The position numbers and the translations under genes are program-made. This document shows positions 42,817 through 51,734 of a DNA stretch of 64,000 nt, piece after piece (positions within the stretch are counted from its first letter, which is position 1; each line of letters opens with the position of its first letter). This stretch comes from Breviolum minutum Mf 1.05b.01 (lineage: Eukaryota > Sar > Dinophyceae > Suessiales > Symbiodiniaceae), in the NCBI GenBank assembly GCA_000507305.1, contig DF239900.1, positions 62,001 through 126,000 on the forward strand, in the 5' to 3' direction. The notes under the pieces were generated by a model. That model worked only from the letters and a program-made list of their open reading frames with translations, was not told the DNA's origin and did no database searches.

Positions 42817-42913
42817 CCCATAGGATCCATGGGATTTGTATATTTATCCGCTAATTTACCTAAAAAACAACTTTAAATGTAGGTGAATATACCATTCCCA
42901 TGGATCCTATGGG
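42817..42913. repeat. Family F element, best copy
   Basis: GCCCATAGGATCCATGGGAT at the left mirrors TTCCCATGGATCCTATGGGA at the right. The ends are near-perfect. Confidence 0.85.
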
Positions 42914-43080
42914 ACATATCTTCCCAAATAGCAATCTGTTTCTGCGCAGTAACTTTTCCTAACCATCAGTTACGTATCCATGTTAATTTTTTAGGCTTTT
43001 ATATCCCGTGCACCTAAATGTAGGTACCCCTAAATATACCAATAAATATACCTTCAATCACATGGATCCGTCATTGGGAT

Positions 43081-43185
43081 ACACCCCGGAAGATTAACAT
43101 GGAACACAATCATGGAGGTTTGGAAGATCATTTTCCTTTCCAAATGGGTGCTTTGTAGGTTCCATGTTAATCTTCCGGGGTGTAG
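43081..43185. repeat. Family D element, best copy
   Basis: ACACCCCGGAAGATTAACAT at the left mirrors ATGTTAATCTTCCGGGGTGT at the right. Confidence 0.85.
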
Positions 43186-43232
43186 GATTGGGAATGTTTG
43201 GGGAATAGTACAATTGATGTGTGGAACTGCAG

Positions 43233-43331
43233 GTTCTGCCTCCACCCGACCACGTGGGCACTGCTGTTGCACCTGTGGTGAACACCGCCGCGGCGACCAT
43301 GACCGCCACGTTGCAGGATGTGGGGCCTGGC
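43233..43331 (+). CDS. Candidate exon, 33 codons
   Basis: Acceptor GGAACTGCAG|GTT and donor CTGGC|GTACGC bound VLPPPDHVGTAVAPVVNTAA then ATMTATLQDVGPG. GC content is above 60 percent. The minus strand is also open but lacks comparable splice sites. Confidence 0.6.
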
Positions 43332-43509
43332 GTACGCTCGGGCTGGGAAAAAGGAATGAACGGCAGCACCGGGAGGATTTGCTGGGATAACGGGGGATTT
43401 AGTGGTTTTGTCATATGATGCGATTGACTTTTATTTGTTCAAGGATTATGTTGAATTTAAGGTGGATCCATATAATGCATATATATTGATATGAAATAAG
43501 GGGTAGATG

Positions 43510-43510
<1 letters not shown>

Positions 43511-43563
<53 letters not shown>
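43511..43563. repeat. (ATG)n microsatellite
   Basis: About seventeen perfect GAT/ATG units. Confidence 0.95.
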
Positions 43564-43754
43564 CTTTCAATGTGTACACTGTGTTTTGTGATAACTTATG
43601 TGCACACATAAGATGATTTGTTATCACATATGTTTGGTTGTCCTTTTGTGTTGCTGGATGGACCTCCCCATAATTTGATATAAACATATTGTCTCAGATG
43701 AGCTCCAAAGCAGCGTGAAGCACATCCCTTGAAAGTACAAGGGTCAGAATGCTA

Positions 43755-43893
43755 CCGATATATCAAGGGATCATTGAATTACCAATTTTGTGTGGGGGGC
43801 ATCAAAAAAAACAAATATATGGCATGTTTGAGGGATTTTCACTATGATACAACAGTGCATTGTTTGGGTTGGTAATATAATGACCCTTGTATC
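43755..43893. repeat. Family J repeat
   Basis: GGGATCATTGAATTACCA, GTGCATTGTTTGGG and AATATAATGACCCTTG are shared with the 16434 and 62331 copies. Confidence 0.6.
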
Positions 43894-44077
43894 TCCCTTT
43901 AATTCTCCTTCACTTGGTTTTCAATTGCTAGTTTATGGCTAGTAGTTTTTTTCATCCAACGCCACCAAGAAAGATGAATAGGGGTCCCGAACAAATGGTT
44001 TTGTTGTACAAACAAACTAGCAACTTGAACTTGTGCTCGCCGAAATTTCCTTGCACCAACCAAGACATAGTATCATT

Positions 44078-44190
44078 ACACTCCCTGAAACTAACAGCTA
44101 TTCCCCTGAAAATGGATGGTTGGAAGATGTCATTTCCTCTTGGGTCCCGGCCTAGTTTCAGGTGCGAAGTGTTAGGTTCAGGGAGGGTTA
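44078..44190. repeat. Family B element
   Basis: TACACTCCCTGAAACTAACA at the left mirrors TGTTAGGTTCAGGGAGGGTT at the right. Confidence 0.75.
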
Positions 44191-44209
44191 ACTAGCATCC
44201 CCTTCCCAG

Positions 44210-44295
44210 CAGTCGGTCCCTATGGCAGCCAAGGCCTGGCATACCAAAGCCAAGGGTCAGAAATTGGATTTTGCAGGCAACCCGAAAACAGGGTG
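44210..44295 (+). CDS. Candidate exon before family A element
   Basis: Acceptor CCTTCCCAG|C opens QSVPMAAKAWHTKAKGQKLD then FAGNPKTG, ending where a family A element starts (GTTGATGG). A second frame (GLTSIPFPAVGPYGSQGLAY), using the family B acceptor at 44175, is also open. Confidence 0.5.
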
Positions 44296-44402
44296 GTTGA
44301 TGGAAGAAATCCAGTTGAGGTTGGTAGCTGAAATCCCATTGTTTACTACGGGTTTTATACATACATCCCTGGTGGTTGTTTTGGGATTTCTTCCATCAAC
44401 GG
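44294..44402. repeat. Family A element
   Basis: GTTGATGGAAGAAATCC at the left mirrors GGGATTTCTTCCATCAAC at the right. The terminal CAG is changed to CGG. Confidence 0.75.
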
Positions 44403-44881
44403 TATGAATCAAAAAAGTGCTGGGTGGGAAAGATATGTAAAAAAAACATGTTGGTGTGAAAATGAGATGAATGTGTTTGCACGTATTTTTTTTCTTGAGA
44501 TGAGTTCAAGTAAGAGTTTAAAACACCGAGTAGCCTTCAGAAGTTGCAAGGTGTCGTGATTGGAAAGATGGATTTTTTGGGGGAGGTCCCCTCGGGTCTG
44601 AGAGACTCTGAGATTCCAATGGGCGCATCATTCAGATAAAAACCTCTAAACATGTAGGTTTGGGGGGGCCTTCATTTTGGAATCTTAAGTAACAATCTCT
44701 TTCATAAGGGGATCCTAGGAAGTCAAACCACCGGGCCCCAAACCACCAAGTAACCATTTGCTGAATCGAGCATCTAGGAAAACTGATGGACTCCTAGTTA
44801 TGGGTATTAACTTGACCCTTTTGGTGGCCAAAACCCCATATTTTTCCATGGGTTGTTGGGGGCTTATGGTATATGCGCCAG

Positions 44882-44989
44882 GCCCGGCAGGTCCTGTCGG
44901 GGCAGCGGCCGATGGCTGTGGGACAGGCCTTATTGATGTGTGATGCCCCAGGATGCAACGAAAATCCCAAAGGAAGTTGGAGAAGTTTG
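44882..44989 (+). CDS. Candidate exon, 36 codons, clear coding text
   Basis: Acceptor ATGCGCCAG|GCC and donor GTTTG|GTACTG bound exactly 36 codons, ARQVLSGQRPMAVGQALLMC then DAPGCNENPKGSWRSL. The donor is at the left edge of a family A element. Lying upstream of LTN1 on the same strand, it could be an internal exon of that gene, but no homology is evident to me. Confidence 0.7.
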
Positions 44990-45104
44990 GTACTGATGGT
45001 TCAGAAATCCGGCGTTCACCAGTTGATATGGAGAATCTACCATGATTTACAGGGGAATTTCACATCTCAGGTGGTTGTTTGGGATTTCTTCCATCACTCT
45101 TAGT
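44990..45104. repeat. Family A element
   Basis: TACTGATGGTTCAGAAATCC at the left, GGGATTTCTTCCATCA at the right. Confidence 0.75.
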
Positions 45105-45720
45105 AGTATTGTTTCAAGTAACCCACCAAATCTTCAACTCAAAACATGGAAGTTTGCATGAAGTATTCGATGGTTCAGGTTCCAGCATGAAGAAGTTGGA
45201 TAGAAAACATCACATCATCATTTTTTGTTAGTCATACCTTGACTAGATCCTTGGTACTGGACAATGAAGCAAGTTAACATGTGGTTCTTTTAGGATTTCC
45301 CATTTGACCATCTCTAAACTAGAATTGCATGGAAACCATTTGGAGCTACAAATATCGAACAGGTTTGCAGAAATTCATTGCACATAGGGATCGATTTGGA
45401 GGTAGAAGATCGATGTCATGACATTGGAGGTGTCCGTTTGATGTGGTGAAATGTTGAAAGTTATCCATGTTATCCAGTTCCGTGTGCAAGGGTATGTTCA
45501 ATGACCTGTGTTTTTGTTGTTTAACAGTGGCTTCTCACCACACCTTTCATTGTTTGATTTTGGGTGTTTGAAGGTTATAGGCTTGCGTCATTGGATTGAA
45601 GACATGTAAATTTGATTTCCATTAACTATAGACAATAGGCCCCTGATCACCACCGCGAGAAACAGCCAAACATATGAACAATAAAAGGATACACAAGGAA
45701 GGAACATATCAGCACTTGGA
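45105..45720. other. Probable intron, nothing recognised
   Basis: AT-rich text with no element or exon that I can support. Confidence 0.4.
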
Positions 45721-45724
45721 ACAG

Positions 45725-45957
45725 GTCAACATGACTCAAAAGTCCCCAGAATGTGGAGATATCTGTTGATGGTTCAGAAATCCTGCGAGAAAACCAGTTG
45801 AGGTTGGTAGTTTATCCATATTCATCCCATTATTTACAAGGTTTTAAGCACCATCCAAACGCTGGTTGGCCTTGGGATTTCTGAACCATCAACAGTAACT
45901 TTCGAGTCACATTGGCAACCTGAGGTGGGCGAGAAGTTTTGCGCTGTTCTTCAAGGG
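45725..45957 (+). CDS. Two exons split by a family A element
   Basis: Exon 45725-45764 (GGAACAG|GTC) reads VNMTQKSPECGDI plus one base. Removing 45765-45895 joins it to LTFESHWQPEVGEKFCAVLQ. Either a GT donor after QPE or one near 45957 ends it. Directly upstream of the LTN1 RING exons on the same strand, so perhaps part of that gene. Confidence 0.6.
45763..45895. repeat. Family A element (introner-like)
   Basis: CTGTTGATGGTTCAGAAATC at the left mirrors GATTTCTGAACCATCAACAG at the right. The inverted repeat is perfect over 20 bp. GT and AG sit inside its ends. Confidence 0.85.
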
Positions 45958-46511
45958 TGTTGAGGACCATTCAATGTTTTTGTTCGGCTTTGGGTTGGCT
46001 TAGCGGTTGGTTGGTTGGCTGAGCGTGTGGTTAAGTTTTGTGAATTTACTATGTTTTTTTTGAGTTATTTTTCGTTTCATTGAAAGACTGGAACAAAAAA
46101 AACAACTCCTTCAGTCTTTGCAACTCCTGCAGTTTGTGCAACTCAGGACCGGACATGACACCACCCACAAGGTTTCAGTCTAGATGGTACATCATGATAC
46201 AAACTACAGTACTTTTGTTCTACAACCTTTAACAAACATTTGTACCACTTCACTTGTTTTGGGCATTGTATTACCTTGTCACCAGAGTCATTATAGTACA
46301 TCATGGGGATACCTTTCGCATCTTTTCGTAAAATCAATCATGAAGACGCGCTGCCCAGCCAACTGAAAGAAATCTTAATGTTGCTGCTTAAGGCATCAAA
46401 TTTTGAAACACATGCACTCTACCGAGCAAACATGGATGTCCAATATCCGTCCAAGTATAGAAACCCATAGACCTTTTGCATGATGTCGGTGTTTAGTTCT
46501 TATACTTATAG

Positions 46512-48115
46512 TTCGTTCTGAAACTATGGCCATTGTTGCGTCTCAGACCCAGGACTGCCCCATTTGTTACAACGTCATTCACCTCACCACGCAGACGATT
46601 CCCAGAAAGGTGGGTCAGAGAGGGGGAGATGAGTTGCTTTTTGGTAGGGACTTGGTTGAGTTGGATTTTATCACATTGTTATTATTTTTGAATATCCATA
46701 GAATACACCTGGCAATTCTGCTGGTGACCTTTTTGGGATCTTTAAGTGACCCGTTTTCAAAGGCTAAGTGACCTCAGAGCAGGGGATGAAAAGGTCACTT
46801 GAATCACCTGGCATGTATTATCGTGTTAACTTTCATGTTTATTCATAGATTATCTATCTACGATAGTTTTTTGTTTTAGCAGTTGATGAAGCAACTACAG
46901 AAACCCACTCACTCAGTTGGCCAATGATTAACCGTAACCGCTGACTCACTTACTTACTCTCACTGACTCACTCACTGAGTCACGACCTAAATACCTAGCT
47001 GCACCCTACTGACTTGATTTATCAATTGACTAAGCAACCATTTCACCACTCCGCGGTATTTCCAGCCAGGCATGCCCCACCTGCAAGCACAAGTTTCACA
47101 ACGAGTCCGGGAGACTGAGTTTTAAATCACCGGATCAAACCCTGGGACGTGTTGAAGCGCGCATGTTCATGTACGTTGTTTTTGATATGTGGTGCACAAA
47201 TCAGCGATGTGAGTATGTTCCTATCACGAACCCCATGGTGCTTAAGGTTGAGAGGGACATACCTAAAATGGAGGTGCTGAATCTTAAAAGGCTATTTTTG
47301 GGGCGGGTTTTCCCTTACATAAGGCGGAAAGCACACGGCTTATATAATAACATTTTAGGTACAGTACCTGAAATGCTTGGTGATCTCATCTTTAATTCAG
47401 TGTCCAAAGATGAAGGCTTGCCCTGTTCCGGACCATCAACTGATTTAATTTACAAAAGGGAAGCTTATGGTACATTCATGAAAAAGGAAAACCTATACAT
47501 ATACTATGCATATACTATACACATACTATACATACTTTATATATATTATGCATATGCTATACTATACATATACTCTACATATGCTATACATATGCTATAC
47601 ATATATATGCTATACATATGCTATACATGTACTATACTATATATATATACTTTACTATGCATATACTAGTCATATGCTATACATATACTATACATATACT
47701 ATACATATACTGTACATATACTATACATATACGATACATTTACTAAGTTTCAACTTGCGTGTTTTCTGGGATGGAACCTCAATTTCCGACTTGCACGAAC
47801 GCACGAACTTTTAGCATCACCAACCAAACACATTCTTCGAAGATGCTACCCAAGGTTACCGCACAACCAACTGCCGAGCAGCAAACAGGGGTCATTCAAT
47901 TTACCAAATTTTGGTGGAATCAGACAAGCAGCAAATGGGCAATTTTGAAGGGTTGCCATGGGATTTTCCGTCAATAACTGCTGCATGAAGTTTTGGTTTG
48001 TTTCCCATAATGACCCCTGGCCCCCAGGTGCTTGTATCAATGGTTCCGCACATCATCCAAAACCACCTGTCCCTTGTGCAACCAGCCGTCCGGAATGCCG
48101 AGTGAATTTTTATGA
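46512..48115 (+). CDS. LTN1: Listerin E3 ubiquitin ligase, C-terminal RING exons
   Basis: Three exons join with matching phases. 46512-46609 encodes RSETMAIVASQTQD and CPICYNVIHLTTQTIPRK (GT donor). 47070-47104 encodes ACPTCKHKFHN plus GA (GT donor). 48028-48115 completes Glu and encodes CLYQWFRTSSKTTCPLCNQP then SGMPSEFL and TGA. Together they give the RING order CPIC, CxxC, H, C and CPLC with the CxTCKxKFHxxCLYxWF spacing typical of listerin, which carries its RING at the extreme C-terminus. Listerin ubiquitinates nascent chains stalled on 60S subunits in ribosome-associated quality control. The upstream HEAT/ARM-repeat and RWD exons were not identified here. The second intron contains an AT-rich simple repeat and a family J element that ends at the acceptor. 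Confidence 0.88.
47258..47360. repeat. Family I repeat
   Basis: ATACCTAAAATGGAGG at the left mirrors CATTTTAGGTAC at the right, with GGGTTTTCCCTTACATAAGG inside. Lies in an LTN1 intron. Confidence 0.5.
47493..47745. repeat. TATACATATGC/TATACATATAC simple repeat
   Basis: About 250 bp of ACTATACATATGCTATAC-type units in the LTN1 intron. The 168- and 102-codon ORFs over it are artefacts of this repeat. Confidence 0.9.
47886..48021. repeat. Family J element in LTN1 intron
   Basis: AGGGGTCATTCAATTTACC at the left mirrors CCCATAATGACCCCTGG at the right. Its right end abuts the acceptor CCCCCAG of the last LTN1 exon. Confidence 0.65.
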
Positions 48116-48119
48116 TGCC

Positions 48120-49060
48120 ACATGGAAATGGTGCAGGAAAGGAACTGGGGATGATAGCTTTTTAATGAGTGTTTTTTATGCATATACTTGGCAGTTTTCG
48201 GAGTTGATTGAAACATGAAAACACGAATCAATGATTGTGGTTGTTTTTGACCATGATTGTGTATGGTATAAAGCAACCCGCAGCATTTGTGGGGTATCCT
48301 GAGTATGCTTTTTGGAAACTTTTGTCGAAAAGATTACTGCTTTTGCCGAGGCTGAATCCCTGCCCACTTGAATACGCAACATGTATGTATGTAGAGAGCA
48401 TGCCATATTAGATAATGTACATATATAATATATATATATATTTATATTTATATGAATATAGCATCTCTATACACATAATTATTTACATTTACAGACTGTC
48501 TAGTTTAATTGATGCATACGTATATATATATATAGATATGTCGCCGTTTATTGAAACGTGCACGCATGTGTGCACCTTGGTATTTAAGAGACGAATGAAA
48601 CTCATGTCAAGAGGCGGTTGATATTCAACGTCTTTCACGGATCGAGATGCCTTGAGGTTTTGAGAGCGACGTTCTCGTGGCGCATCATTTCAGAGGTTTG
48701 ACCATTTGTCATTTAGATACTATGACGGCGGTATCAAAAGTGGCGGTGAAATAGGTCCCAAAATTCCACAAGACTTCTCTTAATTTCTGTAAATTTCCTG
48801 TTTTTTTTGGGCTCTTTTCAAGAAATGATTGTTGTTTTTACCTCTTTCAGATGTAAATCGTTCCTTCATAACCACACAAGCGTGCATTTCCACCAGTTAA
48901 AGTATAACTCCAACACTGTGCAGCAGTCCATTTTTTCAGTTCCAATGATGGTGGTATAACAAATTTGGACAAAAATTGGATGGAAGATCAGTACTATAGG
49001 CAGCACATCACGGAAGCTGCATCTAAACTCTAAACCTGACAATTATTCCCTTTGATTGCA
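48120..49060. other. Intergenic, AT-rich
   Basis: Follows the LTN1 stop. Contains (AT)n-like tracts at 48417-48540. Nothing else is recognised. Confidence 0.45.
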
Positions 49061-51310
49061 TGACACAAGAATGGCTTGTTACTTCACTGACACCATTTTT
49101 TACAGATCTTGAATTTACAAGAGGAAGAGGAAACAATCCTTCTTTTTTTTTTCGCCACCGTGGGTGCATCCTTGATGCGAGAAATTGTACAGCCGCCACA
49201 ACTGTGACCCCCTTATAGCTACAAATCCGTTCTCAGTCCAATGAAGAACCAATGCACACAAAGGAGATGACAAATCCAGTCTGGATCCCATGGAACTGCA
49301 CCACAAAGGTGACAGATCCAGTCTGGAACCACTCTCATTTGGCTTTACTTACGATACTCCAAGCTACCAATCCAGTCTGGATCTAAATCCAGTCTGGATC
49401 CAATGCAAGTGCATCATAAAGGAGATGACAAATCCAGTCTGGACCCAATGGAACTGCACCATAAAGAAGGTGACAGATCCAGTCTGGAACCACTCTCATT
49501 TGGCATTACTTCTGATTCTCCAAGCTACCAATCCAGTCTGGATCCAATCTCATTTGGCTATTCTTTTGATTCGCCGAGCTGTGAAGGATTGACTTTGGAT
49601 CCACTGCCACTGCGCAAAAAAAGAACCTACAAATCCAATAAATTTCAAATGCCGTTGCGCANTCCAATCTCATTTGGCTATTCTTTTGATTCGCCGAGCT
49701 GTGAAGGATTGACTTTGGATCCACTGCCACTGCGCAAAAAAGAACCTACAAATCCAATAAATTTCAAATGCCGTTGCGCAAAACGGGGATGAGAAATCCA
49801 GTCTGGACACAATGCCACTGCACCATTAAGGAGATGACAAATCCAGTCTGGATCCAATGGAACTTCACCAAAAAGAATGTGACAGATCCAGTCTGGATCC
49901 AATGGAACTTCACCACAAAGAACTTGACAGATCCAGTCTGGAACTTATGATACTCCAAGCTACCAATCCAGTCTGGATCTAAATCCAGTCTGGATCCAAT
50001 GCAAGTGCATCATAAAGGAGCCTACAAATCCAGTCTGGATCCAATGGAACTGCACCACAAAGAAGGTGACAGGCCCAGTCTGGAACCACTCTCATTTGGC
50101 TTTACTTCAGGTACCCCACGCTACCAATCCAAATCCAGTCTGGATCCAATGCAAGTGCATCAAAAAGGAGCCTACAAATCCAGGTTGGATCCAATGGAAC
50201 CGCACCATAAATAAAGAAGGCGACAGATCCAGTCTGGAACCACTCTCATTTGGCGTTACTTCTGGTACTCCAACCTACCAATCCAGTCTGTATTCAATCT
50301 TATGTGGCCATTCTTTTGATTCGCCAAGCTGTTATAATCGACTTTGGATCCACTGCCAATGCGCAGTAAAACAACCGTATACAAATCCAATAAAATTCCA
50401 ATGCCATTGCACCAAAAAGTGAGAATGACAAATCCAGTCTGGATACAGTGCCAATGCAGAATAAAGGAAATTGCAAATCCAGTCTGGATCCAATGGAACT
50501 TCACCAAAAAGAACTTGACAGATCCAGTCTGGAACCACTCTCATTTGGCTTTACTTATGATGCTCCAAGCTGCCAATCCAGTCTGGATCTAAATCCAGTT
50601 TGGAACCGCTTTCATGTGGCATTAGTTCTGGTTCTCCAAGCTACCAATCCAGTCTGGATCCAATGCACAGGCCTCCAATGGAACTGCACCACAAAGAAGG
50701 TGACAGATCCAGTCTGGAACCACTCTCATTTGGCTTTGCTTCTGGTACTCCAAGCTACCAATCCAGTCTGGATCTAAATCCAGTCTGGATCCAATGCAAG
50801 TGCATCATAAAGGAGCCTACAAATCCAGTCTGGATGCAATGGAACTGCACCGCAAAGAAGGTGACAGATCCAGTCTGGAACCACTCTCGTTCGGCATTGC
50901 TTCTGGTACTTTAAGCTACCAATCCACTCCCAATGCAAGTGCATCATAAAGGAGCCTACAAATCGAGTCTGGATCCGATGGAACTGCACGACAAAGAAGG
51001 TGACAGATCCACTCTGGAACCACTCTCATTTGGCTTTACTTCTGGTACTGCAAGCTACCAATCCAGTCTGGATCTAAAACCAGTCTGGATACAATGCCAA
51101 TGCACCATAACGGAGATGGCAAATCCAGTCTGGATCTAATGGAACTTCACCATAAAGAACTTGACAGCCCCAGTCTGGAACCACTATCGTCTGGCTGTAG
51201 TTATCATGATACTTGAAGCTACCAATCCGGTCTGGATCTAAATCCAGTGTGGATCCACTGCAAGTGCATCATAAAGGAGCCTACAAATCCAGTCTGGATC
51301 CAATGGAGCT
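49061..51310. repeat. Left arm of fold-back palindrome
   Basis: Carries the orientation AATCCAGTCTGGATC. A higher-order unit near 160 bp recurs, with AATGCAAGTGCATCATAAAGG, TGGAACTGCACCACAAAG and ACCACTCTCATTTGGC blocks. All plus-strand ORFs here are repeat read-through. Confidence 0.85.
49543..49780. other. Assembly duplication around single N (49662)
   Basis: The 119 bases before the N (49543-49661) are repeated almost exactly in the 118 bases after it (49663-49780); they differ only by one A in a homopolymer. This is the signature of overlapping contig ends that were not merged. Confidence 0.85.
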
Positions 51311-51734
51311 GCGCCACAAAGGGAAAAGCAGACGTGCTGCGGGCATAGCATGCCTACTGGATCGTTCTTCTGCAACTGGTGCGGCGCATCCCTTTTCAGA
51401 AGCTGATAAGCGCAATTTCTGATGACATTTTCTATGAAAAAGCTTCCGGTTATATAGAGGTGGCTCAAGACCATTGTGTAAATTACAGGAAGTTTCAAAG
51501 ACTTTGAGGAAGTTCCCAAGTTTTTGCAGATTCTTGCGGATTTTTGGGAAATTATCAGGATTTTGGCGGAATTTCCCGAATCTAATCAAGCCCGAAGCGG
51601 CGGTAGAAACTCCCGAGCCGTCCTCCAAGGCAAAAAAAGCACCAACAACCCAATCCCCCAAAGCGGAGGGAGCCTGCCCCCAAAGCGGCGGAATCCACAC
51701 AATGTCTTCACTCGCAAAGCGGCGGTGAAGTTCC
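51311..51734 (+). other. Unique, coding-like centre of palindrome
   Basis: No satellite module here. Plus-strand text reads HAYWIVLLQLVRRIPFQKLI, SAISDDIFYEKASGYIEVAQ and, in another frame, KPEAAVETPEPSSKAKKAPT. The minus strand is open for 151 codons across it. Either a captured gene fragment or the remains of an element-encoded protein. Confidence 0.4.

Noticed and set aside
43511..43563. CRISPR-like regular repeat
   Set aside because: A simple ATG microsatellite with no spacers; nothing in the window has repeat-spacer structure.
47163..47814. 168- and 102-codon plus-strand ORFs
   Set aside because: They run through the TATACATATAC simple repeat in an LTN1 intron; the long Tyr/Ile/His runs are repeat translation.
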